Below are positions 22,015 through 30,894 of a stretch of 64,000 nucleotides of DNA, piece by piece. Every line of letters begins with the position of its first letter. Position 1 is the first letter of the stretch. This DNA comes from Crocinitomicaceae bacterium (GTDB lineage: Bacteria > Bacteroidota > Bacteroidia > Flavobacteriales_D > Crocinitomicaceae): assembly GCA_020635955.1 (NCBI GenBank), contig JACJYW010000010.1, positions 1 through 64,000 of the forward strand, in the 5' to 3' direction. Under the pieces are notes generated by a model that saw only the letters and a list, made by a program, of their open reading frames with translations, was not told the origin of the DNA and made no database searches. A program made the translations under genes and the position numbers.

Positions 22015-25000
22015 ATGAAATATATTTTACTCAGTCTGCTCGCAGTGTTGAGTTCTACCATTTCTACAGCTCAGGATTATTCTCCTGAGAACGGTGTTCA
22101 CGATCCGAAGAACACAACGTACGTATTAACTAATTGTCAGATCGTAGTATCTCCTGATAAGACCTTACCAATAGGTATGATGATCGTCAAAAACGGTGTG
22201 ATCGAGAAGGTGGGAATTGTTGAAATTCCGCCGAGAGACGCCGTAAAGATTGATTTGAAAGGATATACTATTTATCCTGCATTTATTGATATGTACTCAT
22301 CTGAGGGAATTGCCAATGCTACTTCTAAGCATAGAGGAGGAGGTCCGCAGATCAACACCTTGAAAGAAGGACCTTATTATTGGAATGAGGCGATTCATCC
22401 TGAAACAAAAGGATATGATTTATATGATGATGGTTCCTTTAAAGACAAAGAAGAATACCTGAAACAAGGTTTTGGTGCTATTGCAACTCATCAAGGTGAT
22501 GGAATTTTGAGAGGAACAGCAGTATTATTGTCTCTTAGTTCAGAACCTACAGTTGACCGTGTCATAAAAGCAGAGGTGTCTAACCATTATTCTTTTTCAA
22601 AAGGATCATCACGTCAATCTTACCCTTCTTCGCAAATGGGAAGTATAGCATTGATCAGACAATTTATGTATGATGCCAAATGGTTTGCCGGACTGAATAA
22701 GGTACACAAGGAAAATATTTCTCTTCGAGCAGGTCTTGAAAACATGAAAGTTCCGCAGGTATTTGGATTGTCAGATAAGTTGGAGATCCTCCGAGCTGCA
22801 AAAATTGCGAAGGAATTCAATTTTGATCTCATTGCAAAAGGAGGTGGAGATGAGTTTGAACGCATCAGAGAAATAAAGGCCAGTGGAGCAAAGTTGATTA
22901 TTCCATTGAATTTTCCGGATGCCTTTGATATGACGGATCCTTACGCCGCCAGATACGTTTCTTTGGCCGATCTTAAAAACTGGGAGCTTAGACCTTATAA
23001 TCCATATTTCCTTTATCGATCTGGAATTCCGTTCGCTATTACCATGGATGGCTTAAAGAAAAAAGGTGACTTCATGAAGATGTTGAAGAAAGCCATTAAA
23101 CATGGATTACCACCAAAGGAAGCGCTAAGGGCCTTGACAGAAACACCGGCTAAATTCCTGGATGTTCATAATGAAATTGGAACACTTGAACATGGTAAGA
23201 TTGCTAATTTCTTAGTGGTAAAAGGAGATTTGTTTGGGGATGGTGAGATCTATGAAAACTGGTCAAATGGTCAAAGAAAACGATTTAAGGCTGTTGATAA
23301 AGCTGATCTGAGAGGAGAGTATGACTTGAACGTGAAGAACTACGTGTATGATCTAAAAGTAACTGGAACTGAACAGAAACCAGATGCTACCATCTATGTC
23401 TATGAGATTAAAACGAATTCTTCAGGCGCAAGCAAGATGGATACTACTAAAGTAAAATGTCAGTTAGAATTTGAAGGTTTGCAATTAAGCTTGATGTTCG
23501 AGACACACAACACTGAGCATGACGGTATTATCCAGTTGAATGGTTCTTATCATCCTGGTTTAGGAATTATGGATGGTACTGGAACAATGCCAAACGGAGA
23601 ATGGATCGAGTGGGCAGCAGTTCGTTCTGAGAAGCACAAAGAAGAAAAGAAAAAGGAAAAAGAGAAGGCTGAGGTAGATACATCTGCAGTTGCAAGCCTG
23701 ACATATCCGAATATGGCTTATGGATTTAAAGATCTTCCTAAACAGGAAACCTATTATATCAAAAATGCGACAGTCTGGACGAATGAAGATAAAGGAATCC
23801 TAAAGAATTCATCCGTGACCATTAGAGGAGGTAAGATCATTGCTGTGGGTGGTGGTGCTCCAGGTGGTGCAATTACAATTGATGGAACTGGCAAACACGT
23901 TACTTGTGGAATCATAGATGAACATTCACATATTGCCATAAGCAAAGGAGTGAATGAAGGAGGTCAATCCATTTCTTCAGAAGTTTCTATTGCTGACGTG
24001 GTGAGATCAGATGATATTAATATTTATAGACAATTAGCAGGAGGTGTAACTGCGGCTCAATTATTACACGGATCTGCAAACGCTATTGGCGGGCAATCAG
24101 CTTTGGTAAAGTTAAAGTGGGGATTCTCACCTGAAGAGATGTTGTTGAACAATGATACGCTGGTAGATGGCTTTATCAAATTCGCTTTAGGTGAAAATGT
24201 GAAGCAATCCAACTGGGGGGATAATCAAACAGTGAGATATCCTCAAACCAGGCTGGGTGTTGAACAGGTATTCTATGATGCTTTTTTGAGAGCGAAAACC
24301 TATAAAAAAGAATGGGAAGATTATTACAAGATGTCTGACGCTCAAAGAAAAGAAGTTAACGCACCTAGAAAGGACCTTGAATTAGATGCATTGTCTGAGA
24401 TCCTGGATAAGAAACGATTTATCACTTGTCATTCGTATCAGCAAGGAGAGATCAATATGTTGATGCATGTTGGTGATTCAATGGGATTCACGGTGAATAC
24501 CTTTACACACATTCTTGAAGGCTATAAGGTAGCAGACAAAATGAAAGTGCACGGTGCAGGAGCATCAACTTTTGCTGATTGGTGGGCTTATAAGTATGAA
24601 GTGAAAGAGGCAATTCCTTACAATGCGGCTATTTTAAATGAGATGGGAATTGTAACAGCAATCAATTCAGATGATGCTGAAATGGGAAGAAGATTGAATC
24701 AGGAAGCAGCAAAAGTTGTTAAATATGGAGGTGTTTCTGAAGAGGATGCCTGGAAAATGGTGACGTTGAATCCTGCAAAATTGCTACATCTCGATCACAG
24801 AATGGGAAGTATCAGAGAAGGTAAAGATGCAGATATTGTGATCTGGACAGATAATCCTTTATCTATTAATGCTAAAGTAGAAAAGACTTTTGTAGACGGA
24901 ATGCTGTTATATGACTGGGAACGTAATGTGGAATTACAAAAACGTGACCAGGTTGAAAGAAAACGCATCATTGCCTTAATGTTGGATGCAAAAAATGGCG

Positions 25001-25071
25001 GGGCTAAAACCAAAGCGCCAGTTATGCGCCAAAATCCACATTACCACTGTGATTCAATAGGAGAAGAATAA
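22015..25071 (+). CDS. Secreted tandem amidohydrolase: degenerate N-terminal domain plus intact C-terminal domain
   Basis: The start is placed at the ATG giving the signal peptide 'MKYILLSLLAVLSSTISTAQ'; the ATG at 21994 is an alternative. Two amidohydrolase domains occur. In the first (about 30-415) the usual FIDxHxH motif reads 'AFIDMYSSEG', so the HxH metal ligands are missing. The second (about 575-1000) has 'GIIDEHSHI' (HxH), 'ITCHSYQQ', 'FTHILEG' and 'AINSDDAE', which supplies the expected His and Asp ligands. It resembles the imidazolonepropionase-like branch. A lysine-rich linker (about 545-560, 'EKHKEEKKKEKEKAEV') separates the halves. Likely a periplasmic metal hydrolase of cyclic amide or peptide-like substrates, substrate unknown. 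The stop shares one base with the start of the next amidohydrolase gene (TAATG). Confidence 0.88.
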   Translation: MKYILLSLLAVLSSTISTAQDYSPENGVHDPKNTTYVLTNCQIVVSPDKTLPIGMMIVKNGVIEKVGIVEIPPRDAVKIDLKGYTIYPAFIDMYSSEGIANATSKHRGGGPQINTLKEGPYYWNEAIHPETKGYDLYDDGSFKDKEEYLKQGFGAIATHQGDGILRGTAVLLSLSSEPTVDRVIKAEVSNHYSFSKGSSRQSYPSSQMGSIALIRQFMYDAKWFAGLNKVHKENISLRAGLENMKVPQVFGLSDKLEILRAAKIAKEFNFDLIAKGGGDEFERIREIKASGAKLIIPLNFPDAFDMTDPYAARYVSLADLKNWELRPYNPYFLYRSGIPFAITMDGLKKKGDFMKMLKKAIKHGLPPKEALRALTETPAKFLDVHNEIGTLEHGKIANFLVVKGDLFGDGEIYENWSNGQRKRFKAVDKADLRGEYDLNVKNYVYDLKVTGTEQKPDATIYVYEIKTNSSGASKMDTTKVKCQLEFEGLQLSLMFETHNTEHDGIIQLNGSYHPGLGIMDGTGTMPNGEWIEWAAVRSEKHKEEKKKEKEKAEVDTSAVASLTYPNMAYGFKDLPKQETYYIKNATVWTNEDKGILKNSSVTIRGGKIIAVGGGAPGGAITIDGTGKHVTCGIIDEHSHIAISKGVNEGGQSISSEVSIADVVRSDDINIYRQLAGGVTAAQLLHGSANAIGGQSALVKLKWGFSPEEMLLNNDTLVDGFIKFALGENVKQSNWGDNQTVRYPQTRLGVEQVFYDAFLRAKTYKKEWEDYYKMSDAQRKEVNAPRKDLELDALSEILDKKRFITCHSYQQGEINMLMHVGDSMGFTVNTFTHILEGYKVADKMKVHGAGASTFADWWAYKYEVKEAIPYNAAILNEMGIVTAINSDDAEMGRRLNQEAAKVVKYGGVSEEDAWKMVTLNPAKLLHLDHRMGSIREGKDADIVIWTDNPLSINAKVEKTFVDGMLLYDWERNVELQKRDQVERKRIIALMLDAKNGGAKTKAPVMRQNPHYHCDSIGEE

Positions 25072-26384
25072 TGAAGAAAGTAATGGCCATAGCATGTTTG
25101 TTTATTGCGGGAACAGTATTCTCTCAATCACCTTCTCCAATGGAGCAAACTTATAAAAGAGTTCTTTTAAAAGGTGGTAAAACCCACATTGGGAACGGAG
25201 AATACATGGATAATACCATCATTGGCATTGAAGATGGTAAGATCAAATTCGTCATGAATGGTTTGACCAATCCTGTAAATGCATCTGATTGGGATACTAT
25301 TGTTGATATTACAGGCAAGCATGTGTATCCCGGATTTATAGCTCCAAATATCACTATGGGTTTAACAGAGATTGATGCGGTAAGAGCTACTCTAGATTTT
25401 AATGAAACCGGAGCATGGAATCCTAATGTGAGAGCTTTGATTGGATACAATATGGATTCGGAAGTGATGTATACCGTAAGAACAAATGGAATTCTTGTAA
25501 CACAATCTACACCAAGAGGAGGTATCCTGTCTGGTACATCATCAGTTATGGCCATGGATGGTTGGAACTGGGAAGATGCTGCTTATTTGCAAGATGATGG
25601 AGTACATTTGAACTGGCCTCAAAAATACAGAAGAACAGGTTGGTGGGCTGAACCTGGTGCAACATCAAAAAATGAAAATTACGATAAAGTAAAAAATGAG
25701 ATCCTTGATTTTTTCAAGGCTGCTGAAGCCTATTCAAAGGTTAAGGACCATGATGATAAGAATTTGAAGTATGAGGCAATGAGAGGCGTGTTTAAAGGGG
25801 AAAAGCGACTTTATATTCATGCTGATTTTGCACCAGAGATCAATGATGTGATTGATTTTAGCAGAGAATTTAATTTGAAATTCCCGGTGTTAGTGGGTGG
25901 ATATGACTCCTATTTGGTAGCTCACCGCTTGAAAGAAAATCATTTCTCCGTTATTTTGGATCGTCCTCATTCGTTACCAAGATTTGAAGATGATAATGTA
26001 AATGCCTACTATGAGATTGCAGGTAAACTACAATCAAAAGGGGTTTTGTTCTGCATTTCAAATGAAGGTGATATGGAGGTAATGAATGCGAGAAATTTAC
26101 CTTTCCTTGCTGGAACAGCCTGGGCCTATGGTTTGACAGAAGAACAAGCAGTGATGTCGATCACGCTTAATGCAGCCAAGATCATGGGTATTGATCATAA
26201 GATCGGATCACTTGAAAAAGGCAAAGATGCCACGCTTTATGTTTCTGATGGAAATGCATTAGATATGCGCACCAATAAAGGGTATATGGCCATGGTGAAA
26301 GGTAGATTCATTGTGATGGATAATCACCAAATGCAGCTTTACGAGAAGTACAAGAAGAAGTACGGTTTAACTAGTCTAGACTAG
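25071..26384 (+). CDS. Secreted amidohydrolase-like protein, probably catalytically degenerate
   Basis: This 437-residue protein has a signal peptide ('MAIACLFIAGTVFSQS'). The composite beta domain and C-terminal 'GSLEKGKDATLYVSDGN' are typical of amidohydrolases. However, the metal-binding FIDxHxH is replaced by 'GFIAPNITMG', and the usual terminal Asp region reads 'CISNEGDMEVM'. It is homologous to the first half of the upstream protein (compare 'GILSGTSSVM' with 'GILRGTAVLL') and is coupled to it by a one-base stop/start overlap. A structural or regulatory partner of the active domain is a reasonable inference. Confidence 0.85.
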   Translation: MKKVMAIACLFIAGTVFSQSPSPMEQTYKRVLLKGGKTHIGNGEYMDNTIIGIEDGKIKFVMNGLTNPVNASDWDTIVDITGKHVYPGFIAPNITMGLTEIDAVRATLDFNETGAWNPNVRALIGYNMDSEVMYTVRTNGILVTQSTPRGGILSGTSSVMAMDGWNWEDAAYLQDDGVHLNWPQKYRRTGWWAEPGATSKNENYDKVKNEILDFFKAAEAYSKVKDHDDKNLKYEAMRGVFKGEKRLYIHADFAPEINDVIDFSREFNLKFPVLVGGYDSYLVAHRLKENHFSVILDRPHSLPRFEDDNVNAYYEIAGKLQSKGVLFCISNEGDMEVMNARNLPFLAGTAWAYGLTEEQAVMSITLNAAKIMGIDHKIGSLEKGKDATLYVSDGNALDMRTNKGYMAMVKGRFIVMDNHQMQLYEKYKKKYGLTSLD

Positions 26385-26433
26385 ATTAGTTCGCAAATTC
26401 CAAATCTCAAATTCCATTTTTAATAGAAACGAG

Positions 26434-26463
26434 TGTCATCTCGACCGAAGTGGAGAGATCTTC
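26434..26463. repeat. Dispersed 'GTCATCTCGACC..' intergenic repeat
   Basis: The gap 26385-26559 holds GTCATCTCGACCGAAGTGG followed by AGAGATCTTC. It is a known style of short dispersed repeat in Bacteroidota genomes, usually found between genes. It lies downstream of the amidohydrolase operon and of the convergent recX gene. The rest of this 175-bp gap shows no gene. Confidence 0.6.
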
Positions 26464-26559
26464 AGAATTGTTTTGCACAACAGGCTAAAGACTAGACTTC
26501 GCGTACTAACGTTTCTCTAAGCGCTTAATTCAAGGATCTAAAATACGGCTAGGTATCTT

Positions 26560-27015
26560 TTATATCACCACCTCATTGATCAGATCATTTTCATAACCTT
26601 TTGACGCTAAATAACGCTTCAATTTTGCTTTGCGATCCCATTCAGATTTTCCGGTTACCGATTTGTTTTCAGCCAGTTCAACGAGCGTATTGTAATAAAC
26701 ATCCGGGTCAATTTGAGCCATAGCCTTTTTGATCGAATAGTCGGAGATCTTTTTTTGTTTAAGATGCTGCTTGATCTTGATCCTGCCCCATTTCTTTATT
26801 CTGAATTTCCCAGAAACAAAGGCTTCAGCAAAGCGTTCTTCATTAAGAAAGTTGTTGGTGATCAGATCAGAAATAAGAATATCAACATCTTCAGAATGCA
26901 TTAACCAGGATTGCAGTTTCAGGCGAACTTCCTGATCACATCTTTCCTGATAAGCGCAAAAGGCTTCAATTTTTTGTTTAGCTTCTAGAAGAGAGTATTT
27001 GGGAGATCGTTCCAC
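26560..27015 (-). CDS. recX: Regulatory protein RecX
   Basis: A 151-residue helical protein of the RecX family. It opens with 'AKQKIEAFCAYQERCDQEV' and continues with 'LISDLITNNFLNEERFAEAF' and 'GKFRIKKWGRIKIKQHLKQK', the three-helix RecX repeats. It binds RecA filaments and modulates recombination and the SOS response. It lies 2 bp downstream of rng on the same strand, so it is probably co-transcribed; recA is not in this window. Confidence 0.9.
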   Translation of the reverse strand: MERSPKYSLLEAKQKIEAFCAYQERCDQEVRLKLQSWLMHSEDVDILISDLITNNFLNEERFAEAFVSGKFRIKKWGRIKIKQHLKQKKISDYSIKKAMAQIDPDVYYNTLVELAENKSVTGKSEWDRKAKLKRYLASKGYENDLINEVVI

Positions 27016-27017
27016 GA

Positions 27018-28568
27018 TTAGATCTCTATTTGCTCATCTTTTTTATTGAAGAACTTGTGGTCCATTAAGTGCATGTTGCTGTCTGCAATAACAGGAACCC
27101 ACTTCTTGTATTTCATGAACCATTTGAAACGCTTGGAGAACATTCCTTTTTTGAAATATCCTTCTAAATATGGATGTACGTGCAATGAAACTTTACCCAT
27201 CTTTTTGTCTTCTAACAGAAAACTAAGTTCATTTTCAATCTCGTCAGCAAACATTAAAGATGCCTGGATCTTTCCTGAACCATTACAGGTTGGACAAACC
27301 TCAGTTGTTTCAATGTTAGTTACCGGTCTTACTCTTTGTCTGGTAATCTCTACAACTCCAAATTTTGAAGGAGGAATAAGCGAGTGTTTCGCTTTATCTT
27401 CTTTCAAAAGATCACGCATTTTGTTGTACAACAATTTGTTGTTTTCGCGTGAATGCATATCAATGAAGTCAACACAAATGATCCCGCCCATATCACGTAA
27501 ACGCATCACACGCGCCAATTCTTCAGCTGCTTCTAAGTTTACGGCAATAGCATTCTTTTCTTGTGTATCATTTTTAGCTGAACGGTTACCAGAGTTAACA
27601 TCTACCACGTGCATGGCTTCAGTATGTTCAATGATAAGGTATCCACCACTAGCTAAAGGAACTTTCTTACCGAAAAGCGTTTTGATCTGTTTATTGATCT
27701 CAAATGCTTCAAAAATGTCATGTTTCCCGGTGTATTCTTTCAGAATATTCACCTTATCCGGAGCAATACTCTCCACATAAGCCTTCATTTCTTCTAAAAG
27801 CTCAGGGTCATTTACATGGATCTTAGTGAAGTTCTCATTCAAGGTATCTCTCAACAAAGAAGATGCTCTGTCTAATTCTCCTAAAACTCTTTTTGGTGGC
27901 TTAGCAGTTTTCAGAGCAGTATGCATCTTTTTCCATCTGGCCACCAGGGTCTTCATGTCATTATCGATCTCAGCTATCTTTCTGTTTTCAGCAACAGTTC
28001 TGATAATTACTCCGAAGTTCTTTGGTAAGATGCTTTTTATGATATCGCGCAAACGATCTCTTTCAGCATAATCCTTGATCTTTTGAGAAATAGAGATCTT
28101 ATTAGAAAATGGAACAAGAACGATATATCTACCTGCTAAAGTGACCTCAGAATTTAATCTTGGTCCCTTAGAGGAAATTGGTTCTTTTACAACCTGAACA
28201 AGTACTTGTCTGTTAGCCGAAAGAACGTCCGATATCTTCCCATTCTTATCAATATCCTTTTCGGATTTGAAATAAAGAAGATCAGATACACCTTGTTTTC
28301 CGTGTAATGTATCTTGTGTAAACTTGTCAAGGGATTGAAACTGTGGACCCAGGTCATGGTAATGCAAGAATGCATCTTTTTCGTAACCTACATTTACGAA
28401 TGCAGCGTTTAGACTGGGCACAACTTTACGTACTTTGCCCAAATAGATATCGCCTACTGCGAAGTCAGTGTTACCTTTCTCTTCGTGAAGCTCTAGGAGC
28501 TTTCCGTCCCGCAGTAGTGCAATCCAAAGTCCTGATGGTTTTGAATTAACAACTAGCTCGTAACTCAC
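27018..28568 (-). CDS. rng: Ribonuclease G/E family protein
   Basis: The start is placed at a GTG at 28568 ('VSYELVVNSKPSG'), which matches the usual N-terminus of the family; a longer frame to 28616 adds a hydrophobic stretch not expected here. The S1-like domain has 'VGDIYLGKVRKVVPSLNAAF' and 'KDAFLHYHD'. The catalytic core carries 'VDVNSGNRSAKND' and 'CVDFIDMHSRENN', the two Mg-binding Asp sites. 'CPTCNGSGK' is the zinc-link CxxC. It is an endoribonuclease for rRNA maturation and mRNA decay, without the long RNase E C-terminal scaffold. recX follows 2 bp downstream. Confidence 0.93.
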   Translation of the reverse strand: MSYELVVNSKPSGLWIALLRDGKLLELHEEKGNTDFAVGDIYLGKVRKVVPSLNAAFVNVGYEKDAFLHYHDLGPQFQSLDKFTQDTLHGKQGVSDLLYFKSEKDIDKNGKISDVLSANRQVLVQVVKEPISSKGPRLNSEVTLAGRYIVLVPFSNKISISQKIKDYAERDRLRDIIKSILPKNFGVIIRTVAENRKIAEIDNDMKTLVARWKKMHTALKTAKPPKRVLGELDRASSLLRDTLNENFTKIHVNDPELLEEMKAYVESIAPDKVNILKEYTGKHDIFEAFEINKQIKTLFGKKVPLASGGYLIIEHTEAMHVVDVNSGNRSAKNDTQEKNAIAVNLEAAEELARVMRLRDMGGIICVDFIDMHSRENNKLLYNKMRDLLKEDKAKHSLIPPSKFGVVEITRQRVRPVTNIETTEVCPTCNGSGKIQASLMFADEIENELSFLLEDKKMGKVSLHVHPYLEGYFKKGMFSKRFKWFMKYKKWVPVIADSNMHLMDHKFFNKKDEQIEI

Positions 28569-28879
28569 ATAAATTATTTTAGATAAAAGAAGTAAAACTC
28601 GGCAGAGATCTACCAAGTTTTAATATAAGTTGTTCTGAAACAGTTAAAAAGAAATTATTTTTTCTTTTTGTGTCTGTTTTTTCTCAGCCTCTTTTTTCTT
28701 TTGTGAGTCGACATTTTATGTCTTTTTCTCTTTTTACCGCTTGGCATATTCCAATGCTTTTAAATTAATACTTTATAAACCCTTTTATATAAAAAACTTC
28801 CTGATTAACAGGAAGTTTATAGAAGTCTCCTTTAAATCGGGAGGACAAAGATATAAAACTTATGTGTTTTACCAAATTG
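28569..28879. other. Gene-free 311-bp interval between rng and hup
   Basis: The interval holds the untranslated leader region of rng (minus strand). A long T-rich tract on the plus strand (about 28650-28735) gives an A/G-rich rng leader RNA. The hup terminator hairpin lies at 28784-28818. No open frame with a credible start was seen. Confidence 0.6.
28784..28818 (-). terminator. Intrinsic terminator of hup
   Basis: AAACTTCCTG and CAGGAAGTTT (28794-28803 and 28809-28818) form a perfect 10-bp stem with a 5-base loop. On the minus strand the stem is followed by a run of T and TATAT (complement of 28784-28793). It lies about 60 bp past the hup stop. Confidence 0.8.
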
Positions 28880-29170
28880 TTACTTAACAGCAACTTTATC
28901 TTTTACGTCCTCAACAAAAGTTTTAGCCGGTTTAAATGCAGGAATATTGTGAGCAGGAATGATAATCGATTGATTTTTAGAAATGTTTCTTCCCGTCTTC
29001 TCAGCTCTTTCTTTGATAATGAAAGATCCGAAACCTCTTAAATAAACATTGTGTCCATCTGCCAATGAATTTTTCACTGAATCCATAAACGCCTCCACTG
29101 TTGCTTGTACCGCTACTTTCTCGATTCCTGTTTTGTCAGAGATTTCTGCTACAATATCTGCTTTTGTCAT
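28880..29170 (-). CDS. hup: HU family DNA-binding protein
   Basis: A 96-residue histone-like protein. It has the HU helical dimerisation region 'IVAEISDKTGIEKVAVQATV' and 'FMDSVKNSLADGHNVYLRGF'. The DNA-binding arm 'GSFIIKERAEKTGRNISKNQ' and final 'PAFKPAKTFVEDVKDKV' follow. It bends and compacts DNA as a homo- or heterodimer. The gene is divergent from mutY, has a TAATTTTG promoter box and ends at a strong hairpin terminator. Confidence 0.95.
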   Translation of the reverse strand: MTKADIVAEISDKTGIEKVAVQATVEAFMDSVKNSLADGHNVYLRGFGSFIIKERAEKTGRNISKNQSIIIPAHNIPAFKPAKTFVEDVKDKVAVK

Positions 29171-29203
29171 AACTAGTTAATTTTAAATCATTTAATCCGG
29201 GGC

Positions 29204-29231
29204 CAAAATTATAGTATAAATACTGACCAAA
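29204..29231 (-). promoter_or_regulatory. hup promoter
   Basis: On the minus strand TTTG (complement of 29228-29231) and TAATTTTG (complement of 29204-29211) are separated by 16 bases, close to the Bacteroidota consensus. The -7 box lies 33 bp before the hup ATG at 29170. Confidence 0.45.
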
Positions 29232-29268
29232 ATGAAAAATTAGACAGACCTTTGCTTTTTTAATACTA

Positions 29269-30300
29269 ATGGGAGATTTTTCGACATTAATCAAAAATTG
29301 GTATCGACAAAACGCGAGAGAGCTCCCGTGGAGAAGCACTTCTGATCCCTATGCTATCTGGTTAAGTGAGATAATTCTACAACAGACGAGGGTTGATCAG
29401 GGGATGGATTATTACCTCAAATTTCTTGATCATTATCCTGACATTCAATCGCTTGCAAATGCAACAGAAGATCAGGTTCTAAACGATTGGCAAGGATTAG
29501 GCTATTACAGTCGTGCAAGGAATCTACATGCATCTGCCAAATATGTGGTCAATGAACTAAATGGGAAATTCCCGACCGAATATGGATCTGTTCTTTCTTT
29601 AAAAGGTGTAGGGGCATATACCGCTGCAGCAATTTGTTCGTTTGCTTATGATCATCCCCATGCGGTTGTTGATGGCAATGTATATAGAGTGCTGGCCAGA
29701 TTGGATAATTGCGAAATGCCAATAGACTCTGGTAAGGGTCAAAAATATTTTCAACGTTTAGCAGAAGAATTACTTGACGAAAATGATCCTGCAGTGCACA
29801 ATCAGGCTATTATGGAATTGGGTGCTTTGATCTGTACTCCAAAAAATCCAGATTGTGAGAATTGTCCGGTGAATGAGATCTGCATATCTCGCATAAACGG
29901 AACTCAATTGGATTTGCCGGTTAAGGAAAAGAAAACGAAAGTTAGAAATAGATATTTTCACTACCTCATCTGGAGAAGCAATGAACAGGTGGCTATTCGC
30001 AAGCGAACCGGGAAAGATATTTGGCAGGGTTTATATGAATTTCATTTGATTGAAGTTGAAAATGAAAAGGATCAGCCCAATTTTCCGTTACAGGGTGATC
30101 AAAAAGTGATGTTAGATGGTGAGTATCAACATATTCTCTCTCATCAACGAATTCATGCAAAATTCTGGGTGATCGACACGCTCGATTTACCTAAGGTGAA
30201 TGATCTAATGCATATTAAGATCGAGCAACTAGATGATTATCCTATGCCTCAACTGTTAATAAGATATCTGACTTCTTCCAAAGTATTCATGGTAGATTAA
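29269..30300 (+). CDS. mutY: A/G-specific adenine glycosylase MutY
   Basis: A 343-residue base-excision repair enzyme that removes adenine mispaired with 8-oxoguanine. 'SEIILQQTRVDQG' contains the catalytic Glu, 'SLKGVGAYTAAAI' is the helix-hairpin-helix and 'VVDGNVYRVLAR' contains the catalytic Asp. The [4Fe-4S] cluster Cys appear as C-x6-C-x2-C-x5-C in 'CTPKNPDCENCPVNEIC'. The C-terminal NUDIX-like domain (about 230-340) has 'GKDIWQGLYEFH'. It is divergent from hup and precedes ssb-gldE-gldD, an order well known in Flavobacteriia. Confidence 0.96.
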   Translation: MGDFSTLIKNWYRQNARELPWRSTSDPYAIWLSEIILQQTRVDQGMDYYLKFLDHYPDIQSLANATEDQVLNDWQGLGYYSRARNLHASAKYVVNELNGKFPTEYGSVLSLKGVGAYTAAAICSFAYDHPHAVVDGNVYRVLARLDNCEMPIDSGKGQKYFQRLAEELLDENDPAVHNQAIMELGALICTPKNPDCENCPVNEICISRINGTQLDLPVKEKKTKVRNRYFHYLIWRSNEQVAIRKRTGKDIWQGLYEFHLIEVENEKDQPNFPLQGDQKVMLDGEYQHILSHQRIHAKFWVIDTLDLPKVNDLMHIKIEQLDDYPMPQLLIRYLTSSKVFMVD

Positions 30301-30424
30301 CTATCTTTGATTTGAGAAGAGTTTAGATGTTAGATCATAGAGCATAGACTTTGTTCATTAGGATGGCTAGCAATACATTCAAAAGTCTATATTCTATTCT
30401 CTTAAAATCTATAATCTACAATAA

Positions 30425-30874
30425 ATGGCAGGAAGCGTAAACAAAGTAATTCTGATAGGTAATTTGGGGAAAGACCCAGAGGTGAGATATTTAGAAAGTG
30501 GAGTTCCGGTGGCGAATTTTCCATTGGCTACTTCAGAAACTTTCAAGGATAAAAATACCGGTGAAAGAAGAGAGGTAACTGATTGGCATAACATAGTGCT
30601 TTGGAGAGGGTTGGCAACGGTTGCTGAGAATTACCTAAAAAAGGGAATGAAAGTTTACATTGAAGGAAAGTTGAAGACAAGATCCTGGACAGACGAAAGC
30701 AATCAAACCAGATATACTACGGAAATTGTTGCAGATCAAATGACCATGTTAAGTGGTAAAGGAGAGGGTGATGGAGGAAATCAAAGCAACTATCCAGGTA
30801 CAGTTGAAAATAATCCGGTTCAGCCTCCATCTGCAGACCTTACTGCTGCGGAAGATGATGATCTACCATTCTAA
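30425..30874 (+). CDS. ssb: Single-stranded DNA-binding protein
   Basis: A 149-residue protein with the OB-fold (about 1-110): 'MAGSVNKVILIGNLGKDPEV', 'WHNIVLWRGLATVAENYLKK' and 'YIEGKLKTRSW'. A flexible Gln/Gly/Pro-rich linker and the acidic tip 'EDDDLPF', which docks replication and repair partners, complete it. It tetramerises on single-stranded DNA. It is separated from mutY by 124 bp of AT-rich sequence with no gene, and from gldE by 20 bp. Confidence 0.96.
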   Translation: MAGSVNKVILIGNLGKDPEVRYLESGVPVANFPLATSETFKDKNTGERREVTDWHNIVLWRGLATVAENYLKKGMKVYIEGKLKTRSWTDESNQTRYTTEIVADQMTMLSGKGEGDGGNQSNYPGTVENNPVQPPSADLTAAEDDDLPF

Positions 30875-30894
30875 GTTTAACCAAATCTCCGAAA

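Noticed and set aside
22015..26384. Naming the amidohydrolases as imidazolonepropionase or dihydroorotase
   Set aside because: Only the general fold and metal motifs are readable; no histidine- or pyrimidine-pathway neighbours support a specific substrate.
27046..27780. 244-codon plus-strand frame opposite rng
   Set aside because: It is the antisense of the conserved RNase core; the translation is low-complexity Ser/Leu/Ile-rich and matches nothing.
30301..30424. AT-rich gap before ssb with 'TCTATA'-like repeats, considered as a small RNA or promoter
   Set aside because: No stable hairpin and no TAnnTTTG box could be found; nothing specific can be supported.
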